64,000 nt of DNA, from positions 46,800-110,799 of the forward strand of contig JAFGCX010000027.1 of NCBI GenBank assembly GCA_016932415.1, in the 5' to 3' direction. This stretch comes from Candidatus Krumholzibacteriota bacterium (lineage in GTDB: Bacteria > Krumholzibacteriota > Krumholzibacteriia > Krumholzibacteriales > Krumholzibacteriaceae). Below, in pieces: positions 42,550 through 51,427 of the stretch; position 1 is the stretch's first letter, and every line of letters begins with the position of its first letter. Both the position numbers and the translations under genes were made by a program. The notes below the pieces were generated by a model. That model made no database searches, was not told the DNA's origin, and worked only from the letters and a program-made list of their open reading frames with translations.

Positions 42550-43477
42550 TCAGTGCCCGTACATGCTCCTCTACGGATTCTGATAAAGCGTCCAGATTAT
42601 AACCTCCTTCAAGAAAAGAAACGATCCTCCCTGCCGCGTGCTTTTCGGCCACTTCCATGATCAATTGAGTCATCTCTCGAAAAGCCCCACTCGTCAGATT
42701 GATGCCTGACAGAGGGTCGTCTCTGTGCGCGTCAAAACCCGCTGATATCAAAATGAATTCCGGGGCGAACCTGTCAAGAGCAGAAACAACCCTTTCGTTG
42801 AAAGCAGAAAGATAGATTGAATCATCTGTGGCGTATTCCATGGGTAGATTGAGATTGAATCCGACACCCTTACCCTTTCCCTTCATATCAGCATGGCCCG
42901 AACCGGGATAGTGAGGGTACTGGTGAAGGCTTATGTACATCACCCTGTCTTCTTCCAAGAATATATTTTCAGTCCCATTCCCATGATGAACGTCCCAATC
43001 AATAATTGCGACTCTCGATATTCCCCCTTCACGAATCAACCAGGAAGCAGTGATTGAAATATTATTAAAAATACAGAATCCCATTGCCCTGTTTCTCTCA
43101 GCGTGATGCCCGGGCGGTCTGCCAAGAGAAAAAGCATTTGATAATTCTCCATCAAGAACCATTTTCGCACCAAGCAGCCCCGCTCCTGCAGAATAAACCG
43201 CCGCCTGCACTGAATCTTTTGTCGTGATAGTATCTCCGGCATCAAGCATCAGGTATTTTTCCGGTTTCAAAGACAGGATCGATTCGACATATGCCCTGTC
43301 GTGGACAAATTCAATCGTTTTCCGGTCTGCCGGTATCGATTCTATGAATCTCACAGGACCGGGGAAATCGCTCTTTCTCAGTCTTTCTATCAGTGTCAGA
43401 TACCTCTGGGGACTTTCAACATGATTATATCCCTGAAGATGTCTTCCAAAAAGTTCATGGTATATTATACCTGTCAT
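42512..43477 (-). CDS. Histone deacetylase-like (AcuC/acetoin-utilisation type) amidohydrolase
   Basis: The 321-residue cytoplasmic enzyme has the class II HDAC pattern. The His pair is in RPPGHHAERNRAMGFCIFNN, and the zinc ligands are in IDWDVHHGNGT and SAGFDAHRDDPLSG. Bacterial members deacetylate acetyl-lysine proteins or acetylpolyamines, and the substrate is not evident. It starts in a 4-nt overlap (ATGA) with pcm, and ends overlapping the polyferredoxin gene on the other strand. It is the last gene of the chrA-alaX-pcm run. Confidence 0.93.
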   Translation of the reverse strand: MTGIIYHELFGRHLQGYNHVESPQRYLTLIERLRKSDFPGPVRFIESIPADRKTIEFVHDRAYVESILSLKPEKYLMLDAGDTITTKDSVQAAVYSAGAGLLGAKMVLDGELSNAFSLGRPPGHHAERNRAMGFCIFNNISITASWLIREGGISRVAIIDWDVHHGNGTENIFLEEDRVMYISLHQYPHYPGSGHADMKGKGKGVGFNLNLPMEYATDDSIYLSAFNERVVSALDRFAPEFILISAGFDAHRDDPLSGINLTSGAFREMTQLIMEVAEKHAAGRIVSFLEGGYNLDALSESVEEHVRALTRGTTDNQPGSR

Positions 43478-44133
43478 CGCCCCTTCTCCCGCGATCTGCC
43501 CGTCATCGGGACAAACCTCACATTTATAAGGTCTTCGACTGAAAACTCTTCTCCATATCTTGTTATCAGTTTTAACTGCTGGATTGTATTGCCTGCCGGC
43601 AGAATCATTCTCCCATTCTCATTCAACTGGGAAGCAATCTCCCATGGAATTTCGGCCGGCGCAGCCGTAATTATTATCGCGTCAAAGGGCGCCTTTTCCG
43701 GCCATCCAATCGCACCGTCTCCGCAACGGTGATAAATATTGGAATAACCAAGGATCTTTAGGTCGATCTCCGCTTTGACTGAAAGTTCTTCGATTATCTC
43801 TACAGTGTACACTTCCGCGGCAAGTTCAGCCAGAACAGCAGTCTGGTAACCGCTTCCAGTACCAATTTCCAGCACTTTCTCATTGCCGGTCAATTTAAGC
43901 TGTTCTGTCATATAGGCCACGATATATGGCTGGGAAATAGTCTGGTTATGGCCGATCGGCAGGGGGCTGTCATTGAATGCCGAATCGAGCGTCTCATTGA
44001 TTACGAGTTTTTCCCGTGGAACACGAAGCATCGCGTCTACAGTCCTCTTATCGCGCACTCCCCGCCTGACGATCTGCGAATAGACCATCTCTTTTCTCCG
44101 GGAATCATTATCATTCAGTTTCTTATGATTCAT
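43474..44133 (-). CDS. pcm: Protein-L-isoaspartate O-methyltransferase
   Basis: The 219-residue methyltransferase repairs isoaspartyl damage in aged proteins using SAM. Visible motifs are the family SQPYIVAYMTEQL, the SAM-binding VLEIGTGSGYQTAVLAELA, and VYTVEIIEEL. The start ATG 44133 overlaps the stop of the AlaX-type gene (ATGA). Sitting between a tRNA-editing gene and a lysine deacetylase, it belongs to a small protein-quality run. Confidence 0.95.
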   Translation of the reverse strand: MNHKKLNDNDSRRKEMVYSQIVRRGVRDKRTVDAMLRVPREKLVINETLDSAFNDSPLPIGHNQTISQPYIVAYMTEQLKLTGNEKVLEIGTGSGYQTAVLAELAAEVYTVEIIEELSVKAEIDLKILGYSNIYHRCGDGAIGWPEKAPFDAIIITAAPAEIPWEIASQLNENGRMILPAGNTIQQLKLITRYGEEFSVEDLINVRFVPMTGRSREKGR

Positions 44134-45374
44134 ACAAGTCTGTCTTTTAGAATCTTGAACGCCATCTCCAATGCTTCCTCGACTTTTTCCCCGTCACCGC
44201 CTCCTCCTTGCGCGTAATCACGTCCCCCCCCACCCCTGGCGCCCATAACCTCAGCCGAAGCTTTCAATACCTCACCCAGATCTACATCGATTCCCGCTGA
44301 AGAAGTAAACAACAATCCCGGTTTCGGTTTTCTGTATCCAAAAAGGATCACAAGTCCGTTTTCCTCCCTGATCTTTGCTGCCAGTTCTTTTAACGCCACA
44401 GGGTCTATAGCGTCAAACACCTTTCTGATTATCCCATATTCACCGATACGATCGGCCGGCTTTTTCATTTCCACGGCCCTGAAGTGCGATAATTCGCGGG
44501 TCAAACCCGCGATTTCTTTTCTTAGTGATCTATGCTCGGTGGATAACCTGTCGATAGCATTTCCGATCTCCATCCAGTCTGTACTGAACTTTCTGGCTAT
44601 CGAATCTATTAGATCGTGTTTATTTACGTAGTCTGCAAGTGCTCTTAACCCACAGATGAAATAAACTCGATTCCCCGCTTTAATTTTTTCCGTACCAAGA
44701 ATCTTCAACAGGCCGATTTCGCCGGTGGACTTGACATGCGTACCGCAACATGTTGAATTGTCCACCCCTTTGATCTCAACGATCCTCACCATATCAGATT
44801 CATCTGACAACCTTGATCTGAGGGTTTCCTTCAAAGGCTGACCCTGCTGGTCTTCGATCAACTGTGAATATTCACTGAAGGTCAGTATTCTGCTCGACAG
44901 GGGAATATCCTCGATAATCAATTCATTTACGCGCTTTTCAACTTGTTTGAGAACCGCATCAGAGATCTCGCTGCCGTCAAGATCGATCGTGGAAGTCTTC
45001 TCGCCAAGATGGAACCCAACCGTCGAGGATCCGGTCATTTCCAGAAAAAGACGTGAAAGCAGATGTTGTCCTGAATGCTGTCGGGTGTGATCAATTCGCC
45101 TTTCCGATTCTATCCTGCCCTCTACGAAGTCCCCTTTATTCAATATCCCGTTGATTGTGTGACAGATCCCATATTCGTCTTCACTGACTTGAGTCACTTC
45201 AAGACCATCAAGTGTTCCTCTGTCATCCGGTTGTCCGCCAGAAAAGGGATAAAAATATGTCTTTTCGAGCCATACTCTTGTCTTTCCATTTTCCGCATCT
45301 TCCGTCCTGACAACCATGGTTGAAAAAACAAATCGATCAGGTTCCGATAAATATCCTCTTTCATTAATATCCAT
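44130..45374 (-). CDS. Alanyl-tRNA editing protein (AlaX-L type, with DHHA1 domain)
   Basis: The 414-residue protein lacks the AlaRS synthetase domain but keeps the editing and C-Ala parts. The zinc ligands are visible in HTRQHSGQHLLS and STCCGTH. The DHHA1 domain closes the chain with GARGGGGRDYAQGGGGDG. It should hydrolyse Ser or Gly mischarged on tRNA-Ala. The start ATG 45374 (MDINERGYLSEPDRF) follows AGGCGG. An alternative TTG at 45416 overlaps the chrA stop and adds 14 residues that do not fit the family. Confidence 0.92.
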   Translation of the reverse strand: MDINERGYLSEPDRFVFSTMVVRTEDAENGKTRVWLEKTYFYPFSGGQPDDRGTLDGLEVTQVSEDEYGICHTINGILNKGDFVEGRIESERRIDHTRQHSGQHLLSRLFLEMTGSSTVGFHLGEKTSTIDLDGSEISDAVLKQVEKRVNELIIEDIPLSSRILTFSEYSQLIEDQQGQPLKETLRSRLSDESDMVRIVEIKGVDNSTCCGTHVKSTGEIGLLKILGTEKIKAGNRVYFICGLRALADYVNKHDLIDSIARKFSTDWMEIGNAIDRLSTEHRSLRKEIAGLTRELSHFRAVEMKKPADRIGEYGIIRKVFDAIDPVALKELAAKIREENGLVILFGYRKPKPGLLFTSSAGIDVDLGEVLKASAEVMGARGGGGRDYAQGGGGDGEKVEEALEMAFKILKDRLV

Positions 45375-45412
45375 CAGAATCCGCCTTTTGCCAGGGTTCA
45401 ACATAGAGCAGA

Positions 45413-45937
45413 TCAACGATAAAAAAGAAATCCTATGACAGCAGCGCTGAGTATCGTGTATACAGGATGAATATTAAGATAAAATACTACTATGAACGCC
45501 AGAAGCGCGATAATAAATGTGTCCCAGTTAAATATCGATTTTGGACCAAGATGCGCCACTGTCACCATCAAAAGGGCTATTACTACCGGGCGTACGCCCC
45601 GGATGATCGCCTGAACTGAATGTAGATTCCTGTATTTGTAATATAACATTGACAGCAATATTATAAAAATGCTTGAAGGCAATAGCATGGCAATCAGAGC
45701 GGAGGCAGCGCCTATCGGCCCGGCTGTTTTCAACCCTATGCATAAAGCCATTTTTGTGGCTATCGGACCTGGCAACGTACTGGCCATCGCGTAAGCATCG
45801 ACAAACTCCTCCGCAGTCAACCACCCGTAATTAGTGACGACTTCTTTTTCAATGAGAGGTATAAGTGCCGGGCCACCACCATATCCAAATGTCCCTACTT
45901 TTAGAAATGATAAAAAAATCGACCAATATAGCCCCAT
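45413..45937 (-). CDS. ChrA-family half-length chromate transporter-like protein
   Basis: The 174-residue membrane protein has one CHR domain: FLKVGTFGYGGGPALIPLIEKE at the start and YAMASTLPGPIATKMALCIG next. Full-length ChrA has two CHR domains, and short ones usually occur as adjacent pairs that form a heterodimer. Only one is visible here, so it may form homodimers or have its partner elsewhere. The family name does not prove chromate as the substrate. It begins the run leading to AlaX, Pcm and the deacetylase. Confidence 0.88.
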   Translation of the reverse strand: MGLYWSIFLSFLKVGTFGYGGGPALIPLIEKEVVTNYGWLTAEEFVDAYAMASTLPGPIATKMALCIGLKTAGPIGAASALIAMLLPSSIFIILLSMLYYKYRNLHSVQAIIRGVRPVVIALLMVTVAHLGPKSIFNWDTFIIALLAFIVVFYLNIHPVYTILSAAVIGFLFYR

Positions 45938-46043
45938 ATATTTATCACATCCATCCGGTTAAAAGACATCATGATCCTATCGCATAAATAATATCCGAAG
46001 TTGGCAAAAGCTACAACCTGTATATTTTGTGGAAATTGATCTA

Positions 46044-47177
46044 TCAGATCATATGGTTGATTTTACCGGCCTGAGATAACCTTAATTGAGCTGAATAAAG
46101 AATAAATTCAGGGATGGTGTCAATATCGACGACATAATCCGCAGCTCCAAGTTTAAGCGCTGTACTTGCCATGCCGTAAACAAGAGATGACGTCCTGTCC
46201 TGGACCAGAGTTACTGCTCCGGCTTCCTTCATTTTCATCAATCCGTGAGCTCCATCTTGTCCCATACCGGAAAGAATTATCCCCACGGCATTGGATTGAA
46301 GAAATGTCGCTGCTGATTCCATAAGTACGTCAACAGACGGTCTTGCTCCTGAAACATTTGGAAATTCGTAATCCATGACTATTTTTATATTACTTCCGAT
46401 TTTTCTTAGCCGCATATGACACCCTCCGGGGGCGACATAAACGACTCCTGGCCTGGCAATTTCTTCATGAACTGCTTCCTTGACCAGAATTTGGCTTTTC
46501 CTGTTAAGGCTTTCTGTCAAATAGGAAGTGAAAAATTCGGGAATGTGTTGAACAATAAAAACAGGGTAGGGAAATTTTTCGGGCAATTTTGAAATCAACT
46601 TTGATAACGCTTTAGGTCCGCCAGCGGATGAACCAACGCATACAGCCGAAAACACGCTGTCGATCTCCTCGGGGAACACTACAGTTTTAATATCAACATT
46701 TTCATTATCGGATGATTTTTCAGGATTATACTTGATTTTCCTGTCATTGATCGATGCAGTTCCATTTTCTTTCTCATTCCTGGCCTCATAAGCGGCCTTT
46801 ATCAGGGCTACCAGCTCATCCCGCATCTTTATCATATCATCTTTCTTGCCGCTGGCTGGCTTTGGAATGAACCCAAAGGCTCCTTCTTCGAGGGCTTCCA
46901 TGGAAATATGCGCCCCCGGTTGCGTATAGGAGCTTATCATTATTATGGGAGTATCCGAGAAGGTCCGTATCTTTTTAAGTGTCTGGAGTCCGTCAAGAAC
47001 CGGCATCTTAAGATCCAGCGTGATTACATCGGGAGCATACATTTTCATCATCTGGATCGCTTCCTCACCATTCTTCGCTTTATAGACTTTGCCGATCTCC
47101 CGCACGGAAGATAGTAATCTGGATAGAATCTCCAGCACATGGTTTGAATCGTCAGCGCATAATATATTAATACTCAA
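46044..47177 (-). CDS. cheB: Chemotaxis response regulator protein-glutamate methylesterase
   Basis: The 377-residue protein has a receiver domain (1-125) with ADDS at residues 8-11 and phosphoacceptor Asp55 in VITLDLKMP. A linker rich in charged residues follows, then the methylesterase domain with the catalytic Ser in VGSSAGGP, His in FIVQHIP and Asp in SGMGQDGAHG. It demethylates or deamidates chemoreceptors. The start is TTG 47177, just after GGAGGAATT. It is the last gene of the che cluster. Confidence 0.95.
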   Translation of the reverse strand: MSINILCADDSNHVLEILSRLLSSVREIGKVYKAKNGEEAIQMMKMYAPDVITLDLKMPVLDGLQTLKKIRTFSDTPIIMISSYTQPGAHISMEALEEGAFGFIPKPASGKKDDMIKMRDELVALIKAAYEARNEKENGTASINDRKIKYNPEKSSDNENVDIKTVVFPEEIDSVFSAVCVGSSAGGPKALSKLISKLPEKFPYPVFIVQHIPEFFTSYLTESLNRKSQILVKEAVHEEIARPGVVYVAPGGCHMRLRKIGSNIKIVMDYEFPNVSGARPSVDVLMESAATFLQSNAVGIILSGMGQDGAHGLMKMKEAGAVTLVQDRTSSLVYGMASTALKLGAADYVVDIDTIPEFILYSAQLRLSQAGKINHMI

Positions 47178-47208
47178 AATTCCTCCGGCTCATAAATAAT
47201 CGCCGTTA

Positions 47209-47703
47209 TCAGATAACAATTATCCTTCTGTTGATAAGATCCTTTGTCCCGAGATTGATAATGACGTCCCCTGACTCCAGATCGAAAAGAACATTTCTCT
47301 CAATCTGCCCCCCCGTATGCATGCCTTCTATATTGATATTTTCCTCAACCAACAAAGATACGACATTCAACAATATCGATTCATTTTTTCTTTTTAGTTT
47401 AGAATTGAGTCCGCTATATCCGATATTACCTCCGACGATCTTGGCTACGATTGACTGTTTTCTCCCAGAGTCGTTGTTCAACCTGGACAAAAGAGATCTG
47501 GTCGCGTTTACCGCGAATCTATCATCGCTTCCTTCACCGTAATAGAGGATATGAGCCATGCCGCCGATCTTATCGATACTGTTATAAAGATTCAGAGCGA
47601 TACAAGCGCCCAGAACAGTCGAAAGTTTCTCCGGTGATTGACCGAATCCGATCTGTCCCGTTGGGATATATACCGTCTGATTATTTGAATCACAATAAAT
47701 CAT
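47209..47703 (-). CDS. cheD: Chemoreceptor glutamine deamidase CheD
   Basis: The 164-residue protein has the CheD catalytic dyad Cys34 (STVLGACIALNLYN) and His51 (GGMAHILYYG), plus Thr in MHTGGQ. It deamidates receptor glutamines, and in species with CheC it also interacts with CheC. No CheC is present here. The start ATG 47703 lies seven bases after cheA. Presence of CheD implies methyl-accepting receptors elsewhere in the genome. Confidence 0.93.
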   Translation of the reverse strand: MIYCDSNNQTVYIPTGQIGFGQSPEKLSTVLGACIALNLYNSIDKIGGMAHILYYGEGSDDRFAVNATRSLLSRLNNDSGRKQSIVAKIVGGNIGYSGLNSKLKRKNESILLNVVSLLVEENINIEGMHTGGQIERNVLFDLESGDVIINLGTKDLINRRIIVI

Positions 47704-47710
47704 ATCTTTC

Positions 47711-49924
47711 CTATCCTGATCCGACGCTTGCTTTCACTCTATGAACGTCCATACTCTGCGTCTTAACAGTGTGTTTTCTCAATAATACCGGGATATCAAT
47801 GATCAACACGACTGTTCCATCCCCCATTATAGATGCTCCGGCGATTCCACCTATATCCAGAAATACTCCATTAAGGTTTTTAATGACTATTTCCCGTTCC
47901 CCCACGAGATCATCGACAATTACTCCCACTATTTTGTCAAGGTAGTTCAAGATAACGACATAGAATTCGTTCCCAGGGTCATCCCTCTTTATTTCCAGCA
48001 GATTGCCAAGAGTATAGATCGGTAGGACCTTATCATTGTGACGAAACAACATTTCTCCACAATCATTTAAATTGACCATATGACGTTTTACGAAGATGAT
48101 TTCCGACACATTTGCAATCGGTATCGCGTAAATATTCTCTTCACTCTTTACAAGCAATCCCTGGATGATAGCCAGAGTGATCGGCAATCTTAATATTACA
48201 GCCGTCCCCTTACCCTCTTCGGACTCGACCTGGATAGACCCTTTCAGTTTTTCTATCTCTTTTTTAACGACATCCATTCCGACTCCACGCCCCGATCGGT
48301 CAGTGACATCTTCCATAGTAGAAAAACCAGGCAGGAATATGTACGTCATCAGATCGTGATCGCTCAACGCTTTGTCATTTTTCTGCCCTGGCGACTTACG
48401 ATCCTGAATTTTTCTGCGTATTTTCTCCTTTTCTATTCCCCTACCATCATCTTTGATCTTAATGACTATCTGATTGTATTCCTGATACGCTTCAAGCAAT
48501 AGCTGACCGTTTTCAGGTTTACCCAGCCTAATCCTTTCTTCCGGCAGTTCGATTCCATGATCGATCGCGTTCCTGACGACATGCATTATTGCTTCCCGGA
48601 TCCCATCTACAAGCTTCTTGTCAAGTTCAGTGCTTTCACCACGAATAGTACACTTAACCTGTTTGCCAGTTTCCCTGCTGATTTCGCGAACAACAAGCGG
48701 GACGCTATGAAATATCGCGCCGACAGGTACAAGCCTGCTATTCATTATTCCTTCCTGTATCTCGCTTACTATTCGGCTCTGCTCTTGAATGCTTTCATAC
48801 AGATCATTGATTTCCCTGTTCGATTTGAATCTGTCCCTGATACCTCTTATAAGATCATTATTTCTTGTTCTGTTCGTCACTAGCTCGCCCGCAAGATTCA
48901 TCAGTTGATCGAGTTTTTGAATATCGACCCTGATCACTTCACGTCTCGCGTTGAGTTCATCTTTAAATTTATTATTTCGCGACAATTCCGCCCTGCTATT
49001 CTCCAATTCAACTTCGGCGGCTTTGGCATCATCTGGTACAGCATTCTTAATCTCACTGTCTGACATGATCTCCAGGTTTTCACTTCGACACTGAAGTTTT
49101 TCAATTTTTTTCAGTTCACTTATTTTTATTTTGTCAAGTTCGAGCAGATCGACGATTTCATTCTCATTCAGTGAAGTCTCAAAAAGAAAATCGATTGTTC
49201 CGTTGAATTCTTCCTCGAGATATTCAATCGGCGGTACGGTGACCAACAGGTTCGTTTTATTATCGAGTTCCCTTATTACAAACATCGCTCTGGCAACAGG
49301 CATCGATGTTTCAAGCTCAAAATCAAGCTTTAGATAAAAGATGCCGCCTTTTGCGTTATTGTTATTGATTTCCTTGATCTCTTCGTCAGACAGCAAACTG
49401 ACCAACGTGCTGCAGGATATATTGCCAGTTCCAAGCAACTTTTGATTTTTTCTTGAAACAACGACATTATCATCAGTTAAGGCGGAGTCCGTCTTAATTG
49501 ATACTTTCATCTCTTCAGATGGTTCATTCTGACCTGATTCAATCGCCGCTATCTTTCCAAGCATTGAAGAAATATCACGGCCGTTGTCAGTCGCATTTTT
49601 CTGAATATCTTCAAGAAGGTTTTTAATCAAACCAAAACTGTCAAAAATCACGTTGATGATATCTTCGGTAAACTCATATCTGTTACTCCTGACGGAATCG
49701 AGGATATTTTCGACAGCATGGGCCAACCCTGCCAGAACCTTAAAACCCATAAAGGACGAAGATCCTTTCAGGGTGTGTATAGACCTGAATAAATTGTTGA
49801 TCAATTCGACATTTCCGGGATACTCTTCCAGTTCAATGAAAATATTTTCCATCTGCTGAACGAGGTCTTCGGCGTCAGTCAAAAATGTGACAACAAACTT
49901 GCTTTGTGATAAAGTCAAGGTCAT
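47711..49924 (-). CDS. cheA: Chemotaxis histidine kinase CheA
   Basis: The 737-residue kinase has an HPt domain with His50 in FRSIHTLKGSSSFMGF and a poorly conserved middle (about 130-330). A dimerisation helix pair follows (LDQLMNLAGELVTNRTRN), then a HATPase domain (N box VVRNAIDHGIELP, G1 DDGRGIE, G2 GRGVGMDVVKKEIEKLKGS) and a CheW-like C-terminal domain. Its phosphoryl acceptor in this operon can only be CheB, since no cheY is present. The ATG overlaps the cheR stop (ATGA). Confidence 0.95.
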   Translation of the reverse strand: MTLTLSQSKFVVTFLTDAEDLVQQMENIFIELEEYPGNVELINNLFRSIHTLKGSSSFMGFKVLAGLAHAVENILDSVRSNRYEFTEDIINVIFDSFGLIKNLLEDIQKNATDNGRDISSMLGKIAAIESGQNEPSEEMKVSIKTDSALTDDNVVVSRKNQKLLGTGNISCSTLVSLLSDEEIKEINNNNAKGGIFYLKLDFELETSMPVARAMFVIRELDNKTNLLVTVPPIEYLEEEFNGTIDFLFETSLNENEIVDLLELDKIKISELKKIEKLQCRSENLEIMSDSEIKNAVPDDAKAAEVELENSRAELSRNNKFKDELNARREVIRVDIQKLDQLMNLAGELVTNRTRNNDLIRGIRDRFKSNREINDLYESIQEQSRIVSEIQEGIMNSRLVPVGAIFHSVPLVVREISRETGKQVKCTIRGESTELDKKLVDGIREAIMHVVRNAIDHGIELPEERIRLGKPENGQLLLEAYQEYNQIVIKIKDDGRGIEKEKIRRKIQDRKSPGQKNDKALSDHDLMTYIFLPGFSTMEDVTDRSGRGVGMDVVKKEIEKLKGSIQVESEEGKGTAVILRLPITLAIIQGLLVKSEENIYAIPIANVSEIIFVKRHMVNLNDCGEMLFRHNDKVLPIYTLGNLLEIKRDDPGNEFYVVILNYLDKIVGVIVDDLVGEREIVIKNLNGVFLDIGGIAGASIMGDGTVVLIIDIPVLLRKHTVKTQSMDVHRVKASVGSG

Positions 49925-50766
49925 ACCTTTCTCAAAATACTGTTTCCAAGTTGGACCAATCCGTGTTTCTTTGGATCGATCATCTCTGAATGCCCGAGAA
50001 ACAGGTATCCGCCTTTACGCAGACTATGGGAAATACGATTGAGGACATACTCCCTCTTTTTCTCGCCGAAGTATATTATTGTGTTTCTGCAAAATATCAG
50101 GTCAGCATTTTTATATGGATTCCAATTTTCTGAAATCAGATTAAACTGGGAGAATTCAACGAGATTTATTATCTTTGGTGACAGCCGGAACCCACCGTTT
50201 TCCTTGAAAAAATAGTTATCGATATAGCGACCCGGTATTTCCTTAAGATCATATTCTTCATAGTACCCGGCTTTTGCTTTATTGATATTTTTCTCCGAAA
50301 TATCAGCAGCCGACAGTTTTACAAAAAATCTGTCCTCAACCGACAATTTTTCCGCGATGACCATAGCCGCCGAATAGATCTCCTGGCCATATGATGATCC
50401 CAAAGAGATGATCTTTACATAATGTCCTTTGTCGATCCGTTCGCTGACAAACTCGGGGACTATCTTATTCCCAAGCATGTCATATTGAATCTGGTATCTG
50501 AAAAACGAGCTTTCCGAGGTGACGATCTCCTCAAACAGCTTTCTTTTCTCGAAGAAACGCTGATCGCTTGTTTCGAGAAATCTTCTATATTCGTTTATAG
50601 AATCTATTCCAAGTCTTTCGACCCTTTTTATGAGCCTGTTGGTCATAAAGATGTGTTTGTTATCATGGATTCTTATCCCGACCTCTGATTCAATGAATCT
50701 GCGAAACCAGTTGAAATCATCGCTGCTTAAATAATTATTTATCTTTGATTTTTGCACCTTGAACAC
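49921..50766 (-). CDS. cheR: CheR-type chemoreceptor methyltransferase with altered motifs
   Basis: The 281-residue protein has the CheR N-domain and SAM-methyltransferase domain. Several conserved motifs are altered: ESSFFR replaces the common ETxFFR, SLGSSYGQEIYSAAM replaces SAGCSTGEEPYSxAM, and FCRNTIIYF replaces FCRNVLIYF. The His-Ser-Glu near the end (LFLGHSEM) is normal. It may therefore act on an unusual receptor, or bind SAM differently. The start is GTG 50766, overlapping the cheW stop by one base. Confidence 0.88.
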   Translation of the reverse strand: MFKVQKSKINNYLSSDDFNWFRRFIESEVGIRIHDNKHIFMTNRLIKRVERLGIDSINEYRRFLETSDQRFFEKRKLFEEIVTSESSFFRYQIQYDMLGNKIVPEFVSERIDKGHYVKIISLGSSYGQEIYSAAMVIAEKLSVEDRFFVKLSAADISEKNINKAKAGYYEEYDLKEIPGRYIDNYFFKENGGFRLSPKIINLVEFSQFNLISENWNPYKNADLIFCRNTIIYFGEKKREYVLNRISHSLRKGGYLFLGHSEMIDPKKHGLVQLGNSILRKV

Positions 50767-51269
50767 TACCCCTCGATAATTTCTTTCTCCAGTTTGTGGT
50801 GATCGATCTTGCTCTTGAATTCCTCATCAAAGATCTTTCCTATATCGAGGATGAAAATCAGTTTATCTTTCAGCCTGCCAATTCCACTTATGAATTTGTT
50901 CCTTTTCGTCACCGCGGTTTCAGGTGTGTCTGATATCATATTGAATGGTATCTCAATGACATGATGAACAGAATCGACAAGCAACCCAAGCAATGATTCC
51001 TCATGTTCAACTACAATCACGCGGCTTTTTGTGGTCATTGCCATGTCTGGCAAGCCAAGTCTTTTACGCAGATCCATAACGGGGATGACATTTCCCATGA
51101 TGTTTATGACACCAAGGATGTATTCGGGAGATCCTGGTACATCAGTGATCTCCTGTACCCGGTTTACCTCCTGGATGGACGAGATATCCTGCCCGTACCA
51201 TTCTTCACCAAGTTTGAAATTGACGCACATCAATATTGATTTTTTCTCGGTATTTTCATCGTTCATCAT
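50766..51269 (-). CDS. cheW: Chemotaxis coupling protein CheW
   Basis: The 167-residue protein is a single CheW domain, with NFKLGEEWYGQDISSIQEV, GSPEYILGVINIMGNVIPVMDL and GLLVDSVHHVIEI. It links receptors to CheA. The start is taken at the ATG pair 51269/51266, seven bases after GAGG; an in-frame start at 51308 would add residues absent from the family. It is the first gene of cheW-R-A-D-B. Confidence 0.93.
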   Translation of the reverse strand: MMNDENTEKKSILMCVNFKLGEEWYGQDISSIQEVNRVQEITDVPGSPEYILGVINIMGNVIPVMDLRKRLGLPDMAMTTKSRVIVVEHEESLLGLLVDSVHHVIEIPFNMISDTPETAVTKRNKFISGIGRLKDKLIFILDIGKIFDEEFKSKIDHHKLEKEIIEG

Positions 51270-51322
51270 TATTAAGCACCTCACAAATGGATATTTCCGG
51301 CTACACAATCTCTTCGTCTTTA

Positions 51323-51343
51323 TTTAGCCAGAACTTTAGCCAG
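51323..51343. repeat. 12-base-period direct repeat upstream of cheW
   Basis: TTTAGCCAG occurs twice at 51323-51331 and 51335-51343, one helical turn apart, in the leader region of the che operon. This may be a regulator-binding site. No clear promoter was recognised beside it. Confidence 0.3.
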
Positions 51344-51427
51344 TTAAATGGCGGGCAGGAGGAAAAAACAGGATATTTAAGCGAAAAAGATGTTACTCGT
51401 TGTAATAACAGAAGATAAGTACGGTTT

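Noticed and set aside
45938-46043. Intergenic DNA between cheB and chrA
   Set aside because: No gene, terminator hairpin or convincing promoter could be supported.
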